Assembly: GCF_013297935.1 (NCBI RefSeq)
Contig: NZ_JAAFIX010000001.1
Coordinates: forward strand, 186,001 to 250,000
Length of the DNA: 64,000 nt
Direction: 5' to 3'
Source: Rhodoferax sp.
Lineage (GTDB): Bacteria > Pseudomonadota > Gammaproteobacteria > Burkholderiales > Burkholderiaceae_C
A program made the position numbers and the translations under genes. The number at the start of each line of letters is the position of its first letter. Position 1 is the stretch's first letter. Below, piece by piece: positions 1 to 8,719 of this stretch. The notes under the pieces were generated by a model that had not been told where the DNA came from, made no database searches, and worked only from the letters and a program-made list of their open reading frames with translations.

Positions 1-254
1 AACACGGCGTCGTTGAACTTGAACGCGTGCTCCAGTTCAGACATCACAGCTTGGTCAGCTTCAATGTTGACGCACAGGTAGTGAGCCTTGGCCAGCTTGT
101 TGATCAGGTAAACCATCTGACGACGGCCCCAGTCTTCAACACGGTGCACCTTGCCACCGCCAGCGGTGATCATGCCCTTGTAACGCTCCAGCATTGCAGG
201 AACTTGCTCGCTCTGATCCGGATGGATCATGAGGATGATTTCGTAATGACGCAT
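1..254 (-). CDS. rpsF: 30S ribosomal protein S6 (3' end outside window)
   Basis: This is the N-terminal 84 or so residues of ribosomal protein S6, which binds S18 and the central domain of 16S rRNA in the small subunit. The protein begins [19 protein letters not shown] and contains the family's conserved [15 protein letters not shown] and YLINK segments. The start at 254 is supported by an AAGGAG ribosome binding site at 261-266. The C-terminus and the expected priB/rpsR/rplI neighbours lie beyond the left edge. Identification by sequence is secure. Confidence 0.97.
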   Translation of the reverse strand, partial: MRHYEIILMIHPDQSEQVPAMLERYKGMITAGGGKVHRVEDWGRRQMVYLINKLAKAHYLCVNIEADQAVMSELEHAFKFNDAV

Positions 255-310
255 TGATACTCCTTGAGGATTTCCCAGCATCTGGGTTTTCCGGCATTTG
301 CATGCCGGCT
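255..310 (-). promoter_or_regulatory. Structured leader upstream of rpsF
   Basis: Two hairpins sit just before the rpsF ribosome binding site. Read on the minus strand, the first (308-291) is a 7-bp stem CCGGCAT/ATGCCGG closed by a GCAA tetraloop. The second (286-274) is CCCAG-ATG-CTGGG. S6:S18-binding leaders that mimic the 16S rRNA site are known upstream of rpsF in many bacteria. That this leader does the same is inference from position and structure. Confidence 0.5.
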
Positions 311-369
311 ATGAAAGCTGCCCCCGGCGTCTAGGCGAGGTGCAGCAAGGCGAAGCCCATGATTATAGC

Positions 370-2676
370 CTAACCCAATGGGGGAGACAAATCGCGCTCT
401 TCGGCAGCGTCAGGGGACGTGAGAAAACTGAATACGACAGCCGCGGCCAGACCCACCGGAACCCCGAAAACACCGGCAGACACGGGCTGAATACCGAACC
501 ACAGGTACTCACCCGAAAATCCGAACCACTGCCGCAAAACGGGGAAGTTCAGGACCATGTAGCACACTGTGGTCCCCAAGCCGGCCAACATGCCTGCAAC
601 CGCCCCCACGCGGGTCATGCGCTTCCAGAAAATGCCCAGCACCATGGCCGGCACAAAAGCCGCACCCGCCAAAGAAAAAGACGCCGACACCAAATACAAA
701 ATTCCAGCTGGACGCTGGGCTGCCGCATAGGCCGCCATCAGCGCAACAACCAGCAACGCGAATTTAGACAACATGACACGCCGCATGGCCTCGGCCTTGT
801 TGCTGTTGCCTTCAAAGTACACATCGTGTGCCAACGCATTGCCAATGGTCAGCAACAAGCCATCCGCCGTCGACAGCGCAGCCGCCAGACCACCTGCAGC
901 CACCAACACGGACACGACATACGGCAGGCCACCGATATCCGGCGACGCCAGCATCACCAGGTCTGCACCTACCCGCAGCTCGGCGAACTGCAACACCCCA
1001 TCGGCATTGACATCACTGAACGATAGCAAGTTGGGATCGCGTGACCACTGCAGCATCCACGCCGGCAAGGCATCAAACGGCTGCCCTACGAGATTGGCCA
1101 TCACCTCGTACTTCACCAGCACGGCCAATGCCGGTGCGGACAGGTACAAAAGTGCAATGAAGATCACGGACCACGCCACGGAGCGCCTGGCCTGCGCAAC
1201 GCCGGGAGTGGTGTAGTAACGGGTCAAGAGGTGAGGCAGACCGGCTGTTCCCACCATCAAACAAAACATCAGTGCCAAAAAATTGGCTCGCGAATCGGCA
1301 AATTCCTTCTGCTCAGCGACAGAGCCTTCCGGATCCCCGGCAAAGGGCCGGGTTTGCGGGGCCATGCCACCCAAGGCCTTCGCCCTTTCGGCGTTCTCAA
1401 GCCAGCCCCGCGTCCACAACTCGCGGGCGGCCCGGGCGTCTTTGGGCAGGGCAGCCAAAGTTTTTCGTGTGGCTTGTACCAGCGCATCGGGCGCCTTGCT
1501 GTCTCCGAGCACACGCAATTGGCGTCGCAACTCGTCGCGCTCTGCAGACAGGGAAGACTCCACATCCACCAATTTGAGTTTGAACTCCTCGGCACGCCGG
1601 GCGTAGATCGCAATGACCTCCTGCTCTTGCGGGGACACAGCAAAGGCTTGCTCCATCTGGGTAATTTTCCCGAGTTGCTGCCCATAGGCTATCGGGGCCA
1701 AGGGGTTGCCGGTCTGCTGGTAGGACAACCAGGACACAGGAATCAAAAATGCCAGGATGATCACCGCATACTGCGTCACCTGCGTCCACGTCACGGCGCG
1801 CATACCCCCCAAAAACGAACACACGAGCACCCCGCCCAAGGCCAGCAAAATGCCGATCTCGAAATGCACGCCGGTGATTCGGGAGGTAATCAAGCCCACG
1901 CCGTAAAGCTGGGCCACGACATAGGTGAACGAGCACAACACGGCAGACCAGGCCGCAATCCGCCGGGGCCACTGGCCACCGAAGCGGACCCTGAAAAAAT
2001 CCGGCACGGTATACAGATTCATGCTGCGCAAATAGGGTGCCACCAGCAGTGCGACCAGGCAGAATCCTCCGGTCCAGCCCAGCACATAGGCCAAGCCGCC
2101 GGGCTGGTTGCCCGACCCGCTGAAGCCCTGGGTGTACAAGCCCCCTGCCAGACTGATGAATGACGCGGCGCTCATCCAATCCGCCGCGGTCGCCATGCCG
2201 TTGTAGACCCCGGGGATACGACGCCCCGCGACGTAGTACTCGTTGGCGTCTGCGGTACGGGCAAAAACCCCAATCACCGCATAGAGCACGAGGGTCACTG
2301 AAAGGAAGATGCCCGCCACCCAAGGTTTGGGCAAGCCGTACTGCTCGGCAAGTCCCAAGGCCAATACGAACAACAACAAGCCCGCAATGAAGCCGAAAAA
2401 CCGGCGCCGCAAGGAGCGGGTGTACTGCGCGTATTCGGTGGGATCAAACAGAAAGGCTTCGGGGGAACGACGGTTTGCCACGAAGGCAAACACCACCACG
2501 ATGCCGATAAAGACCAACAGCCCGCCCTGCGCCGTCAGCCAGTAGGCCAACGGCCAGGAGAAAACCGTAGCGCTCAGGTCACGGGCAAAGAAACTGACCC
2601 CGAAAGAAAAGACAAACCACAGCGTAAGCAGCACTGCATGCAGGTGCCACTTGCGCCGGTTTGTCTCTTGGGGCAT
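370..2676 (-). CDS. Sodium:solute symporter of the VC_2705/ActP-like type fused to a DUF4212 small subunit
   Basis: A 768-residue polytopic membrane protein. Residues 8-75 match the DUF4212 symporter small subunit (RRKWHLHAVLLTLWFVFSFG, then a second membrane segment). From about residue 95 the protein is a sodium:solute symporter (GRRIPGVYNGMATAADWMSA, GNQPGGLAYVLGW) of the acetate/organic-acid branch. A charged, helix-forming insert (about residues 340-460) lies between transmembrane segments, as is usual for VC_2705-type transporters. The small subunit is usually a separate gene, so the fusion is notable. The ATG at 2676 overlaps the ppsA stop by one base (TGATG), implying translational coupling; longer upstream starts are less likely. 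The substrate, perhaps acetate or another short carboxylate, is inference. Confidence 0.87.
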   Translation of the reverse strand: MPQETNRRKWHLHAVLLTLWFVFSFGVSFFARDLSATVFSWPLAYWLTAQGGLLVFIGIVVVFAFVANRRSPEAFLFDPTEYAQYTRSLRRRFFGFIAGLLLFVLALGLAEQYGLPKPWVAGIFLSVTLVLYAVIGVFARTADANEYYVAGRRIPGVYNGMATAADWMSAASFISLAGGLYTQGFSGSGNQPGGLAYVLGWTGGFCLVALLVAPYLRSMNLYTVPDFFRVRFGGQWPRRIAAWSAVLCSFTYVVAQLYGVGLITSRITGVHFEIGILLALGGVLVCSFLGGMRAVTWTQVTQYAVIILAFLIPVSWLSYQQTGNPLAPIAYGQQLGKITQMEQAFAVSPQEQEVIAIYARRAEEFKLKLVDVESSLSAERDELRRQLRVLGDSKAPDALVQATRKTLAALPKDARAARELWTRGWLENAERAKALGGMAPQTRPFAGDPEGSVAEQKEFADSRANFLALMFCLMVGTAGLPHLLTRYYTTPGVAQARRSVAWSVIFIALLYLSAPALAVLVKYEVMANLVGQPFDALPAWMLQWSRDPNLLSFSDVNADGVLQFAELRVGADLVMLASPDIGGLPYVVSVLVAAGGLAAALSTADGLLLTIGNALAHDVYFEGNSNKAEAMRRVMLSKFALLVVALMAAYAAAQRPAGILYLVSASFSLAGAAFVPAMVLGIFWKRMTRVGAVAGMLAGLGTTVCYMVLNFPVLRQWFGFSGEYLWFGIQPVSAGVFGVPVGLAAAVVFSFLTSPDAAEERDLSPPLG

Positions 2677-5066
2677 CAAACCGCGAGTTGCTGCCAGGTG
2701 GCAATCACGGAGTCCGGATTCAGCGAGATGGACGAGATGCCCTGCTGTTCCAGCCATTTGGCAAAGTCGGGGTGATCGCTAGGCCCTTGGCCGCAGATTC
2801 CGACGTACTTACCTTGTCGCTTGCAAGCGTCAATCGCCATGGAGATCAGGGCTTTAACCGCGGGGTCACGCTCATCAAAGTCGGCCGCCAACAGCTCCAG
2901 TCCGGAGTCGCGATCCAGCCCCAGCGAGAGCTGGGTCAGATCGTTGGAGCCGATGGAGAATCCGTCGAAATACTCCAGGAACTGGTCCGCCAAAATGGCA
3001 TTGCTCGGAATCTCGCACATCATGATGAGCTTGAGCTCAGCCTCGCCGCGGCGCAAACCATGGCGACCCAAGAGCTCGGTCACCCGTTTGGCCTGTCCCA
3101 AGGTCCGGACAAAAGGAACCATAACCTGCACATTGGTCAAGCCCATTTCGTTGCGAACACGCTTGATCGCTTCGCACTCCATGGCAAACGCTTCGCCGAA
3201 CTCGGTGCTGATGTAGCGGGCAGCTCCGCGGAAACCGAGCATCGGGTTTTCTTCTTCCGGCTCGTAGCGGCTGCCACCGATCAGTTTGCGGTACTCATTG
3301 CTCTTGAAATCACTCAAACGCACGATCACCGGTTTGGGCCAAAAGGCTGCCGCAATGGTTGCCACACCTTCAGCCACACGATCGACGTAGAAAGCCCGCG
3401 GCGAAGCATGACCGCGCGCCACCGACTCCACCGCCTTTTTCAAATCAGCATCCACATTCGGGTAGTCCAGAATCGCTTTGGGGTGGACACCGATGTTGTT
3501 GTTGATGATGAACTCCAAGCGCGCCAGGCCCACGCCCTCGTTAGGCAGCTGGCAGAAGTCGAATGCCAGCTGGGGGTTGCCGACGTTCATCATGATTTTG
3601 ACCGGAATCTCCGGCATCACACCGCGCTGCACTTCAGAGACTTCTGTCTCCAGCAGACCGTCGTAAATAAAGCCTGTGTCTCCCTCCGCGCAGCTCACCG
3701 TGACCAACATGCCTTCTTTGAGCAAGTCGGTGGCGTTGCCGCAACCCACCACCGCAGGAATGCCCAGCTCGCGGGCAATGATGGCCGCATGGCAGGTACG
3801 ACCGCCCCGATTGGTCACGATAGCGCTGGCGCGTTTCATCACCGGCTCCCAGTTGGGGTCGGTCATATCGGTCACCAACACATCGCCGGCCTGGACGCGG
3901 TCCATTTCGCTGATGTTGTGCACGATGCGCACAGGCCCGGTGCCGATTTTCTGGCCGATAGCGCGGCCTTCGGCGACCACAGCGCCCTTGCCTTTGAGCT
4001 TGTAGCGGTATTCCGCAGCGGTGCCGGCCTGGCTTTTGACAGTCTCAGGGCGGGCTTGCAGGATGTAGAGCTGGCCGTCAATGCCGTCTTTGCCCCACTC
4101 GATGTCCATCGGGCGGCCATAGTGCTCCTCGATCACCAAGGCGTACTTAGCGAGCTGCTCCACATCGGCGTCAGTCAGGGAGTAGCGATTGCGCAGCTCG
4201 GTGGGCACATCGGTCGTTTTGACCAATTTGCCGCCAGCCGCCTTTTCTTCCGGGCTGGTGAACACCATTTGCAGCAACTTAGAACCCAAATTGCGGCGGA
4301 TCACGGCGCGGTTACCGGCCTTGAGCATGGGCTTGTGCACATAAAACTCGTCAGGGTTCACTGCGCCCTGCACCACGGTTTCGCCCAAGCCGTAGCTGGA
4401 GGTAATGAAGACTACTTGGTCAAAGCCTGACTCAGTGTCGATCGTGAACATCACACCGGCAGCGCCCAGGTCGGAGCGCACCATGCGCTGCACGCCAGCG
4501 CTCAAGGCAACAACGTCGTGGGCGAAACCCTTGTGCACGCGGTAGCTGATGGCACGGTCGTTGTAGAGGCTGGCAAACACTTCTTTCATTTTGTGCAGCA
4601 CGTCTTCGATGCCGACCACATTCAAAAAGGTTTCCTGCTGGCCCGCGAACGACGCATCGGGCAGATCTTCTGCCGTGGCAGACGAGCGCACTGCAAAACT
4701 CGCCTGATCGTTACCGGCCGACAGGGTGGCGAAACCGTCACGAATCGCTTGCTCCAAGTCGGCGGGGAATGGCTGCGCTTCAACCATGGCGCGGATTTCT
4801 GCACCGACTAAAGCCAGCGCACGCACGTCTTCGGTGTCCAGGGTCTTGAGTTTGGCGCTGATTTTGTCGGCTAAGCCGTCATGGGCCAGGAACTGGCGGA
4901 ATGCGTGGGCTGTCGTGGCAAAGCCCGTAGGGACCCGGACGCCTTGCGGAAGCTGGGAAATCATCTCCCCCAAGCTGGCGTTTTTGCCGCCGACGGACTC
5001 AACGTCCGTCATGCGCAAGCGCTCGAAAGGCACGACCAGGTCGGTCGCATTGAAAAGGTCAGACAT
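2676..5066 (-). CDS. ppsA: Phosphoenolpyruvate synthase
   Basis: A 796-residue enzyme that converts pyruvate and ATP to PEP, AMP and phosphate for gluconeogenesis. It has the N-terminal ATP/pyruvate-binding domain ([12 protein letters not shown] near residue 28), the central phosphohistidine domain with catalytic His426 in [14 protein letters not shown], and the C-terminal PEP-binding TIM barrel ending with the active-site Cys758 in ICGQG. Length is normal for the family. It is divergent from its regulator gene ppsR, which acts on the Thr next to the catalytic His (present here as T424). The downstream symporter gene overlaps its stop codon, suggesting that substrate uptake and PEP formation are co-expressed. 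Confidence 0.97.
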   Translation of the reverse strand: MSDLFNATDLVVPFERLRMTDVESVGGKNASLGEMISQLPQGVRVPTGFATTAHAFRQFLAHDGLADKISAKLKTLDTEDVRALALVGAEIRAMVEAQPFPADLEQAIRDGFATLSAGNDQASFAVRSSATAEDLPDASFAGQQETFLNVVGIEDVLHKMKEVFASLYNDRAISYRVHKGFAHDVVALSAGVQRMVRSDLGAAGVMFTIDTESGFDQVVFITSSYGLGETVVQGAVNPDEFYVHKPMLKAGNRAVIRRNLGSKLLQMVFTSPEEKAAGGKLVKTTDVPTELRNRYSLTDADVEQLAKYALVIEEHYGRPMDIEWGKDGIDGQLYILQARPETVKSQAGTAAEYRYKLKGKGAVVAEGRAIGQKIGTGPVRIVHNISEMDRVQAGDVLVTDMTDPNWEPVMKRASAIVTNRGGRTCHAAIIARELGIPAVVGCGNATDLLKEGMLVTVSCAEGDTGFIYDGLLETEVSEVQRGVMPEIPVKIMMNVGNPQLAFDFCQLPNEGVGLARLEFIINNNIGVHPKAILDYPNVDADLKKAVESVARGHASPRAFYVDRVAEGVATIAAAFWPKPVIVRLSDFKSNEYRKLIGGSRYEPEEENPMLGFRGAARYISTEFGEAFAMECEAIKRVRNEMGLTNVQVMVPFVRTLGQAKRVTELLGRHGLRRGEAELKLIMMCEIPSNAILADQFLEYFDGFSIGSNDLTQLSLGLDRDSGLELLAADFDERDPAVKALISMAIDACKRQGKYVGICGQGPSDHPDFAKWLEQQGISSISLNPDSVIATWQQLAV

Positions 5067-5284
5067 AGGATGCTCCAGAAGTTAAAACCTTTGTTTGACC
5101 CGCCGGGCCTGCATCGGGCGGGTCGCGCAGCCTGTCACTTTCCTGTTGTTGATGTTGTGGGAAACGTAACCGGTACCTAAATGCGCTAAATTGCGGTGAT
5201 TGTAGGTGGGCGCATCGTGTAACCGGATTACGAAAACCCGCCAGGCCCTTGCAACTGACTGACACCCTCGACTCCACTTCCACC

Positions 5285-6106
5285 ATGCCCCAACGCACCG
5301 TATTTTTTATTTCTGATGGCACCGGCATTACTGCCGAGACGTTCGGCAACGCGATCCTGGCCCAGTTCGAGGCCAAAGCACGACATGTGCGACTGCCATT
5401 TGTGGACACCGTGGACAAAGCGCATCAGGCAGTCAGGCAGATCAATCACACCGGCGTGGTCGACGGCAACAAGCCGATTGTGTTTACGACCTTGGTGAAC
5501 ATGGATGTGCTGAGAGTCATCCAGGAGGGCTGCCAGGGCATGTTGCTCGATATGTTCGGCATGTTTGTGCACCCATTGGAGCAGGAGTTGGGTTTAAAGT
5601 CCAACCATCGGATTGGTCGCTTCAGTGATGCCAGCAAGAGCAAGGAGTACCACAACCGCATTGAGGCGATCAATTTCTCGCTGGCCCACGACGATGGCCA
5701 GAGCAACCGCGACCTGGAGCAGAGTGATGTGATTCTGGTCGGCGTGAGCCGCAGTGGCAAAACCCCGACCTCGCTCTACCTGGCCATGCAATATGGCCTG
5801 AAAGCCTCCAACTACCCGCTGATCCCCGAAGACTTTGAGCGCCGCCAATTGCCGCCTGCGCTGGTGCCCCACCGGGGCAAGATCTTCGGCCTGACCATCC
5901 AACCCGAACGCCTCAGCGAGATCCGCAACGAACGGCGGCCTAACTCCAAATACGCGTCCATTGAGAACTGCCGCATGGAGGTGAGCGAAGCCGAGGCGAT
6001 GATGCGCCGCACCGGCATTCGCTGGCTGTCCACCACCACCAAGTCCATCGAAGAAATCGCCACCACCATCCTGCAGGAGATCCACCCCGAGCGGCTGGTG
6101 TACTGA
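5285..6106 (+). CDS. ppsR: PEP synthase regulatory kinase/pyrophosphorylase
   Basis: A 273-residue DUF299-family protein that reversibly inactivates PEP synthase by ADP-dependent phosphorylation of a Thr beside its catalytic His. The start is the typical MPQRTVFFISDGTGITAE. A P-loop, GVSRSGKTPTS, occupies residues 153-163. The ATG at 5285 fits the family N-terminus better than the TTG at 5249. It is divergent from ppsA across a 218-bp shared upstream region. Its stop codon is followed at once by a copy of the dispersed repeat. Confidence 0.95.
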   Translation: MPQRTVFFISDGTGITAETFGNAILAQFEAKARHVRLPFVDTVDKAHQAVRQINHTGVVDGNKPIVFTTLVNMDVLRVIQEGCQGMLLDMFGMFVHPLEQELGLKSNHRIGRFSDASKSKEYHNRIEAINFSLAHDDGQSNRDLEQSDVILVGVSRSGKTPTSLYLAMQYGLKASNYPLIPEDFERRQLPPALVPHRGKIFGLTIQPERLSEIRNERRPNSKYASIENCRMEVSEAEAMMRRTGIRWLSTTTKSIEEIATTILQEIHPERLVY

Positions 6107-6107
6107 A

Positions 6108-6177
6108 GATAGCTATCTTTTTCATAGCTACCCCCGCACAGCAGTTCTGGGCTTAGGGGCTATTTAGTCATTTTTTT
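6108..6177 (+). repeat. Dispersed repeat, copy 1 (intergenic, convergent genes)
   Basis: It starts GATAGCTATC two bases after the ppsR stop, continues CATAGCTACCCCCGCA and ends in GGGCTTAGGGGCTATTT with a T-rich tail. The tail overlaps the 3' end of the convergent DUF2325 gene and encodes its last residues and TAA stop. It fills the whole gap between the two genes. Confidence 0.75.
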
Positions 6178-7444
6178 GGAGGTCTACCTCAGGGGCTGCG
6201 GCTGTGACTACAAGCTGTGCCAGCCCTCGCTCCAAAGACGATGTGCTGGCGCTCTCGACATAAACACACTGCTTGCCGGTCCGCTTGCAGAAGTCTTTGA
6301 CCCGCCAGTAAGCGTTGTGGCTGATGCAACCGGTCTGGCAGATCACCAGATCCGCTGCCGCGAGGTTCGCATCCAGCACCGCCGCGTTGTCCTCAAGACC
6401 ACCGTCGTGGTGCGCAAAGCGCCCGCCCACCCGCTCCACCACATCGCGGTAGTTTGAGACATTGCCCGTGCGCCCACCGACGCAGAGCACCACCTTGCGA
6501 TCAAACCGGGCCTCATGCAGCTTTACCTCGGCAGCAGCAGGTGCTGCCGGCAGGTTGCTAGTTGCCCGGTCTTGACGCGCTTTATCCAGCACGTTGCGTT
6601 CGGCCGCTTGCAATTGACGCCGGTAAGCCGCCAACACCTGCTCTTGCTCGTGCTGGCGCTGCAGCATGTGATCAATGCGCTTTTGCAAGCGTTGGCGGTC
6701 TTCGAGGTCCGGCACCGATGCTTGCAAAGCCGCAATATCCTGCGCCATAAATGCCAAGCGACTGTCTTTCGCAATGGACTCAGCGCGCACCTGCAGCAGC
6801 TCCGCCTGGAGCCGATCAATATCTGCGGTCTTCTGCGCCATCACCCGGCTGATGCGCTCCTGCACCTTCCCGAGCTCCCGCCCGAGCACCGCGTTTTCTT
6901 CTGCCAGTGCGTTGAAACGGGCAATCTCCAAACGCACCCCGGCGCCAGCCTGGTGCTGGAACATGTGCAAGTCCTTGCACATGGCGTCTTGCAAAGCAGC
7001 ATCACACCGCGGATGCGTCAATGCTGCCCAAAAAGCACCCGCTATGTCACCCGCCTTCAGATAGCTCACCCACATCTCGGCAACCGCCAGACTGCTCTTG
7101 GCGGCTTTGAAGGCATAAATCTCGCGCACATAGCGCGCCTCCAACTCACTTTGCATCAACTCCGAGAGTTTGCAGCGACGCGCCGCCTCCGACACGGCGC
7201 CTGCGTGCACTTCGTAGTCGTTAGCCACCGCGTTGGCGCCTAGCGATTTGTTCACCAAGCGGCGCAACACCTCCATGGGCAAACTCACCCCCACCAAGGG
7301 GCAATGGCAATGGGTGCCCAATTCCCAGATGCGTTTTCTGCGTGAGCCGGTAGAAGCGGTCGGGGGCACATGGGTGTCAGGACATGGCTCCAGGTAGCTC
7401 GATGGAATATTGCGGGGCTTCGGCTCCGGTAGGGTGATTGGCAT
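6164..7444 (-). CDS. DUF2325 domain protein with coiled-coil centre
   Basis: A 426-residue protein of unknown function. Residues 35-50 hold a Cys/His-rich segment (WELGTHCHCPLVG) typical of the N-terminal part of DUF2325 proteins. Residues about 165-295 are charged and heptad-like, probably coiled coil. The C-terminal DUF2325 domain (about 322-415) shows VGGRTGNVSNY, HHDGGLEDN and QTGCISHNAYW, a Cys/His pattern that could bind metal or a redox group. It is the last gene of a three-gene unit (7952 to 6164), two bases after the preceding stop. The unit's promoter carries a Fur-box-like site, so an iron-linked role is likely but unproven. The C-terminal tail is encoded by repeat copy 1. Confidence 0.8.
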   Translation of the reverse strand: MPITLPEPKPRNIPSSYLEPCPDTHVPPTASTGSRRKRIWELGTHCHCPLVGVSLPMEVLRRLVNKSLGANAVANDYEVHAGAVSEAARRCKLSELMQSELEARYVREIYAFKAAKSSLAVAEMWVSYLKAGDIAGAFWAALTHPRCDAALQDAMCKDLHMFQHQAGAGVRLEIARFNALAEENAVLGRELGKVQERISRVMAQKTADIDRLQAELLQVRAESIAKDSRLAFMAQDIAALQASVPDLEDRQRLQKRIDHMLQRQHEQEQVLAAYRRQLQAAERNVLDKARQDRATSNLPAAPAAAEVKLHEARFDRKVVLCVGGRTGNVSNYRDVVERVGGRFAHHDGGLEDNAAVLDANLAAADLVICQTGCISHNAYWRVKDFCKRTGKQCVYVESASTSSLERGLAQLVVTAAAPEVDLQKND

Positions 7445-7446
7445 GA

Positions 7447-7644
7447 TTACTCTTCTTCGGTTTCAGTACGCAGGCTTACGAGGTCTTCGAGGCCATTGGC
7501 GAGCCGGACCCGCCAGGCCATGACCGGCCGGAGCCTGGCCTGTTTCACGGGACGGCCCCGCACTACCTCGGCTTCAGGGTCACAGCAGGGACACATCGAG
7601 CGATAGCGCCCGCCAGTGCGATGAGCGGTGTGTTCCGCGCTCAC
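7447..7644 (-). CDS. Small CxCC protein, unknown function
   Basis: A 65-residue protein starting at a GTG that overlaps the upstream stop as GTGA, a common sign of translational coupling. It contains MCPCCDPEAEVVRGRP, a CxCC cluster that may bind a metal, then a basic stretch and an acidic tail (TETEEE). I do not recognise a family. A start further upstream at 7749 would overlap the preceding gene heavily and is not preferred. The tight packing in the Fur-controlled unit supports it being real. Confidence 0.6.
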   Translation of the reverse strand: MSAEHTAHRTGGRYRSMCPCCDPEAEVVRGRPVKQARLRPVMAWRVRLANGLEDLVSLRTETEEE

Positions 7645-7952
7645 TGCACAGCCTCCGGCGTGGGGTGCCAAAAGCCACCTTCCCCGCGCACCGGCCGTAC
7701 CGCGGTCGAAACATGCCCTTGGGCTAACCACCGCTGCCGCAAAGACCACAACAGCGCCTGAAAGCCCGGCGACAGCAAAGGGTCCGAGGACAGCCGGGAC
7801 AAATTACTCACGATCTTGGTCGCCATTGCCTCACGGTGCTCAGCGCAAAACGACTGCACATGACCCGTCATCAAGGCCATGGTGCTGGCCAATAGCGCTT
7901 CGGCGCTCGGAATCATGTATTCCTCATTTTGTGGTTTCCAATGCACGGGCAT
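7641..7952 (-). CDS. Hypothetical protein, first gene of the DUF2325 unit
   Basis: A 103-residue, mostly helical protein without an evident signal peptide or membrane segment. The start at 7952 is set by a clear AAGGAG site about eight bases upstream. It includes SFCAEHREAMATKIVSNLS and a Trp-rich C-terminal half (ALLWSLRQRWLAQG). I do not recognise a family. It heads a three-gene operon whose promoter at 8002-8030 overlaps a Fur-box-like sequence, next to bacterioferritin on the other strand. Confidence 0.65.
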   Translation of the reverse strand: MPVHWKPQNEEYMIPSAEALLASTMALMTGHVQSFCAEHREAMATKIVSNLSRLSSDPLLSPGFQALLWSLRQRWLAQGHVSTAVRPVRGEGGFWHPTPEAVQ

Positions 7953-8001
7953 CGTCCTCTCCTTGGGGCGACAGGCTCACAGCGAGCACTGTTGAATCTT
8001 T

Positions 8002-8030
8002 AGTATATGCGAATCATTCTCATTTAATAA
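8002..8030 (-). promoter_or_regulatory. Promoter with Fur-box-like operator for the DUF2325 unit
   Basis: On the minus strand a -10 TATACT (8007-8002) lies 17 bases from a weak -35 TTATTA (8030-8025). The spacer is almost entirely a Fur-box-like sequence, seen on the plus strand as GCGAATCATTCTCATTT. Binding of Fur there would block RNA polymerase. The bfr gene starts about 100 bp away on the other strand and might also be affected. Confidence 0.7.
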
Positions 8031-8125
8031 AATATTTACGCAGGGTTCTTCTATTTTTTGATCGCCACCATGTAGCCCGGACAAGCTCAAAGGGATAATG
8101 GCTTTTTTCAAAAAAGGAGCCCCGT

Positions 8126-8602
8126 ATGAAAGGCGACGCGCAAGTCATTGGCCATTTGCAGGCCCAACTCAAAAACGAGCTCACCGCAATCAACCAGTAC
8201 TTCCTGCACTACCGGATGTACAAGCATTGGGGCTTTGAAAAACTCGCTAAGAAGGAATACAGCGAGTCCATTGGCGAAATGAAACACGCCGACATGTTGA
8301 TGGACCGCATCTTCATGCTGGACGGCCTGCCCAACCTGCAGGATATGGCCAAAATCATGGTCGGCGAATCGGTACCTGAGGCCTTGGAATGCGACCTGAA
8401 AGCGGAGACCGGCGCACAGGCAACCATCAAAGCTGGCATCGCGCACTGCGAATCTGTCCGCGACTACGTGTCCAGGGATTTGCTGCAAAAGATTCTCGAC
8501 GACACCGAAGAACACATCGACTTCCTGGAAACCCAGATCGACCTGATCGCCAAAGTCGGCCTGCCCAACTACCTGCAGTCGCAGATGGGCGAAGTCTCCT
8601 AA
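8126..8602 (+). CDS. bfr: Bacterioferritin
   Basis: A 158-residue heme-containing ferritin subunit that stores iron as a mineral in a 24-mer shell. Ferroxidase ligands E18, E51, H54, E94 and H130 are present, as are Y25 and the heme ligand M52. The position equivalent to E127 appears to be Thr (ILDDTEEHIDFLE), which removes one bridging carboxylate of the classic centre. The gene lies between Fur-box-like sites and ends at a strong terminator. Its electron donor for iron release, Bfd, is encoded at 14397. Confidence 0.96.
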   Translation: MKGDAQVIGHLQAQLKNELTAINQYFLHYRMYKHWGFEKLAKKEYSESIGEMKHADMLMDRIFMLDGLPNLQDMAKIMVGESVPEALECDLKAETGAQATIKAGIAHCESVRDYVSRDLLQKILDDTEEHIDFLETQIDLIAKVGLPNYLQSQMGEVS

Positions 8603-8628
8603 GCAAGAGCACCCCAACACCACGCCAG

Positions 8629-8655
8629 AACGCTGACTCGCTCAGCGTTTTTTTT
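8629..8655 (+). terminator. Intrinsic terminator after bfr
   Basis: The 8-bp stem AACGCTGA/TCAGCGTT with a five-base loop is followed by a run of T. It separates bfr from the imelysin operon. Confidence 0.85.
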
Positions 8656-8663
8656 CGCCAATA

Positions 8664-8682
8664 TTGAGAACGATTTGCATTA
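8664..8682 (+). promoter_or_regulatory. Fur-box-like site upstream of the imelysin operon
   Basis: TTGAGAACGATTTGCATTA reads on the other strand as TAATGCAAATCGTTCTCAA, close to the 19-bp Fur consensus. It lies 38 bp before the first imelysin ATG and after the bfr terminator, so it most likely represses the operon in iron-replete cells. Confidence 0.75.
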
Positions 8683-8719
8683 AGATACGCATTTACTCCA
8701 CTTTTGGTAGAAAGACTTC

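Noticed and set aside
2661..4430. A 589-codon open frame antisense to ppsA
   Set aside because: It lacks recognisable domains and lies opposite a clear ppsA; long antisense frames are expected in GC-rich coding DNA.
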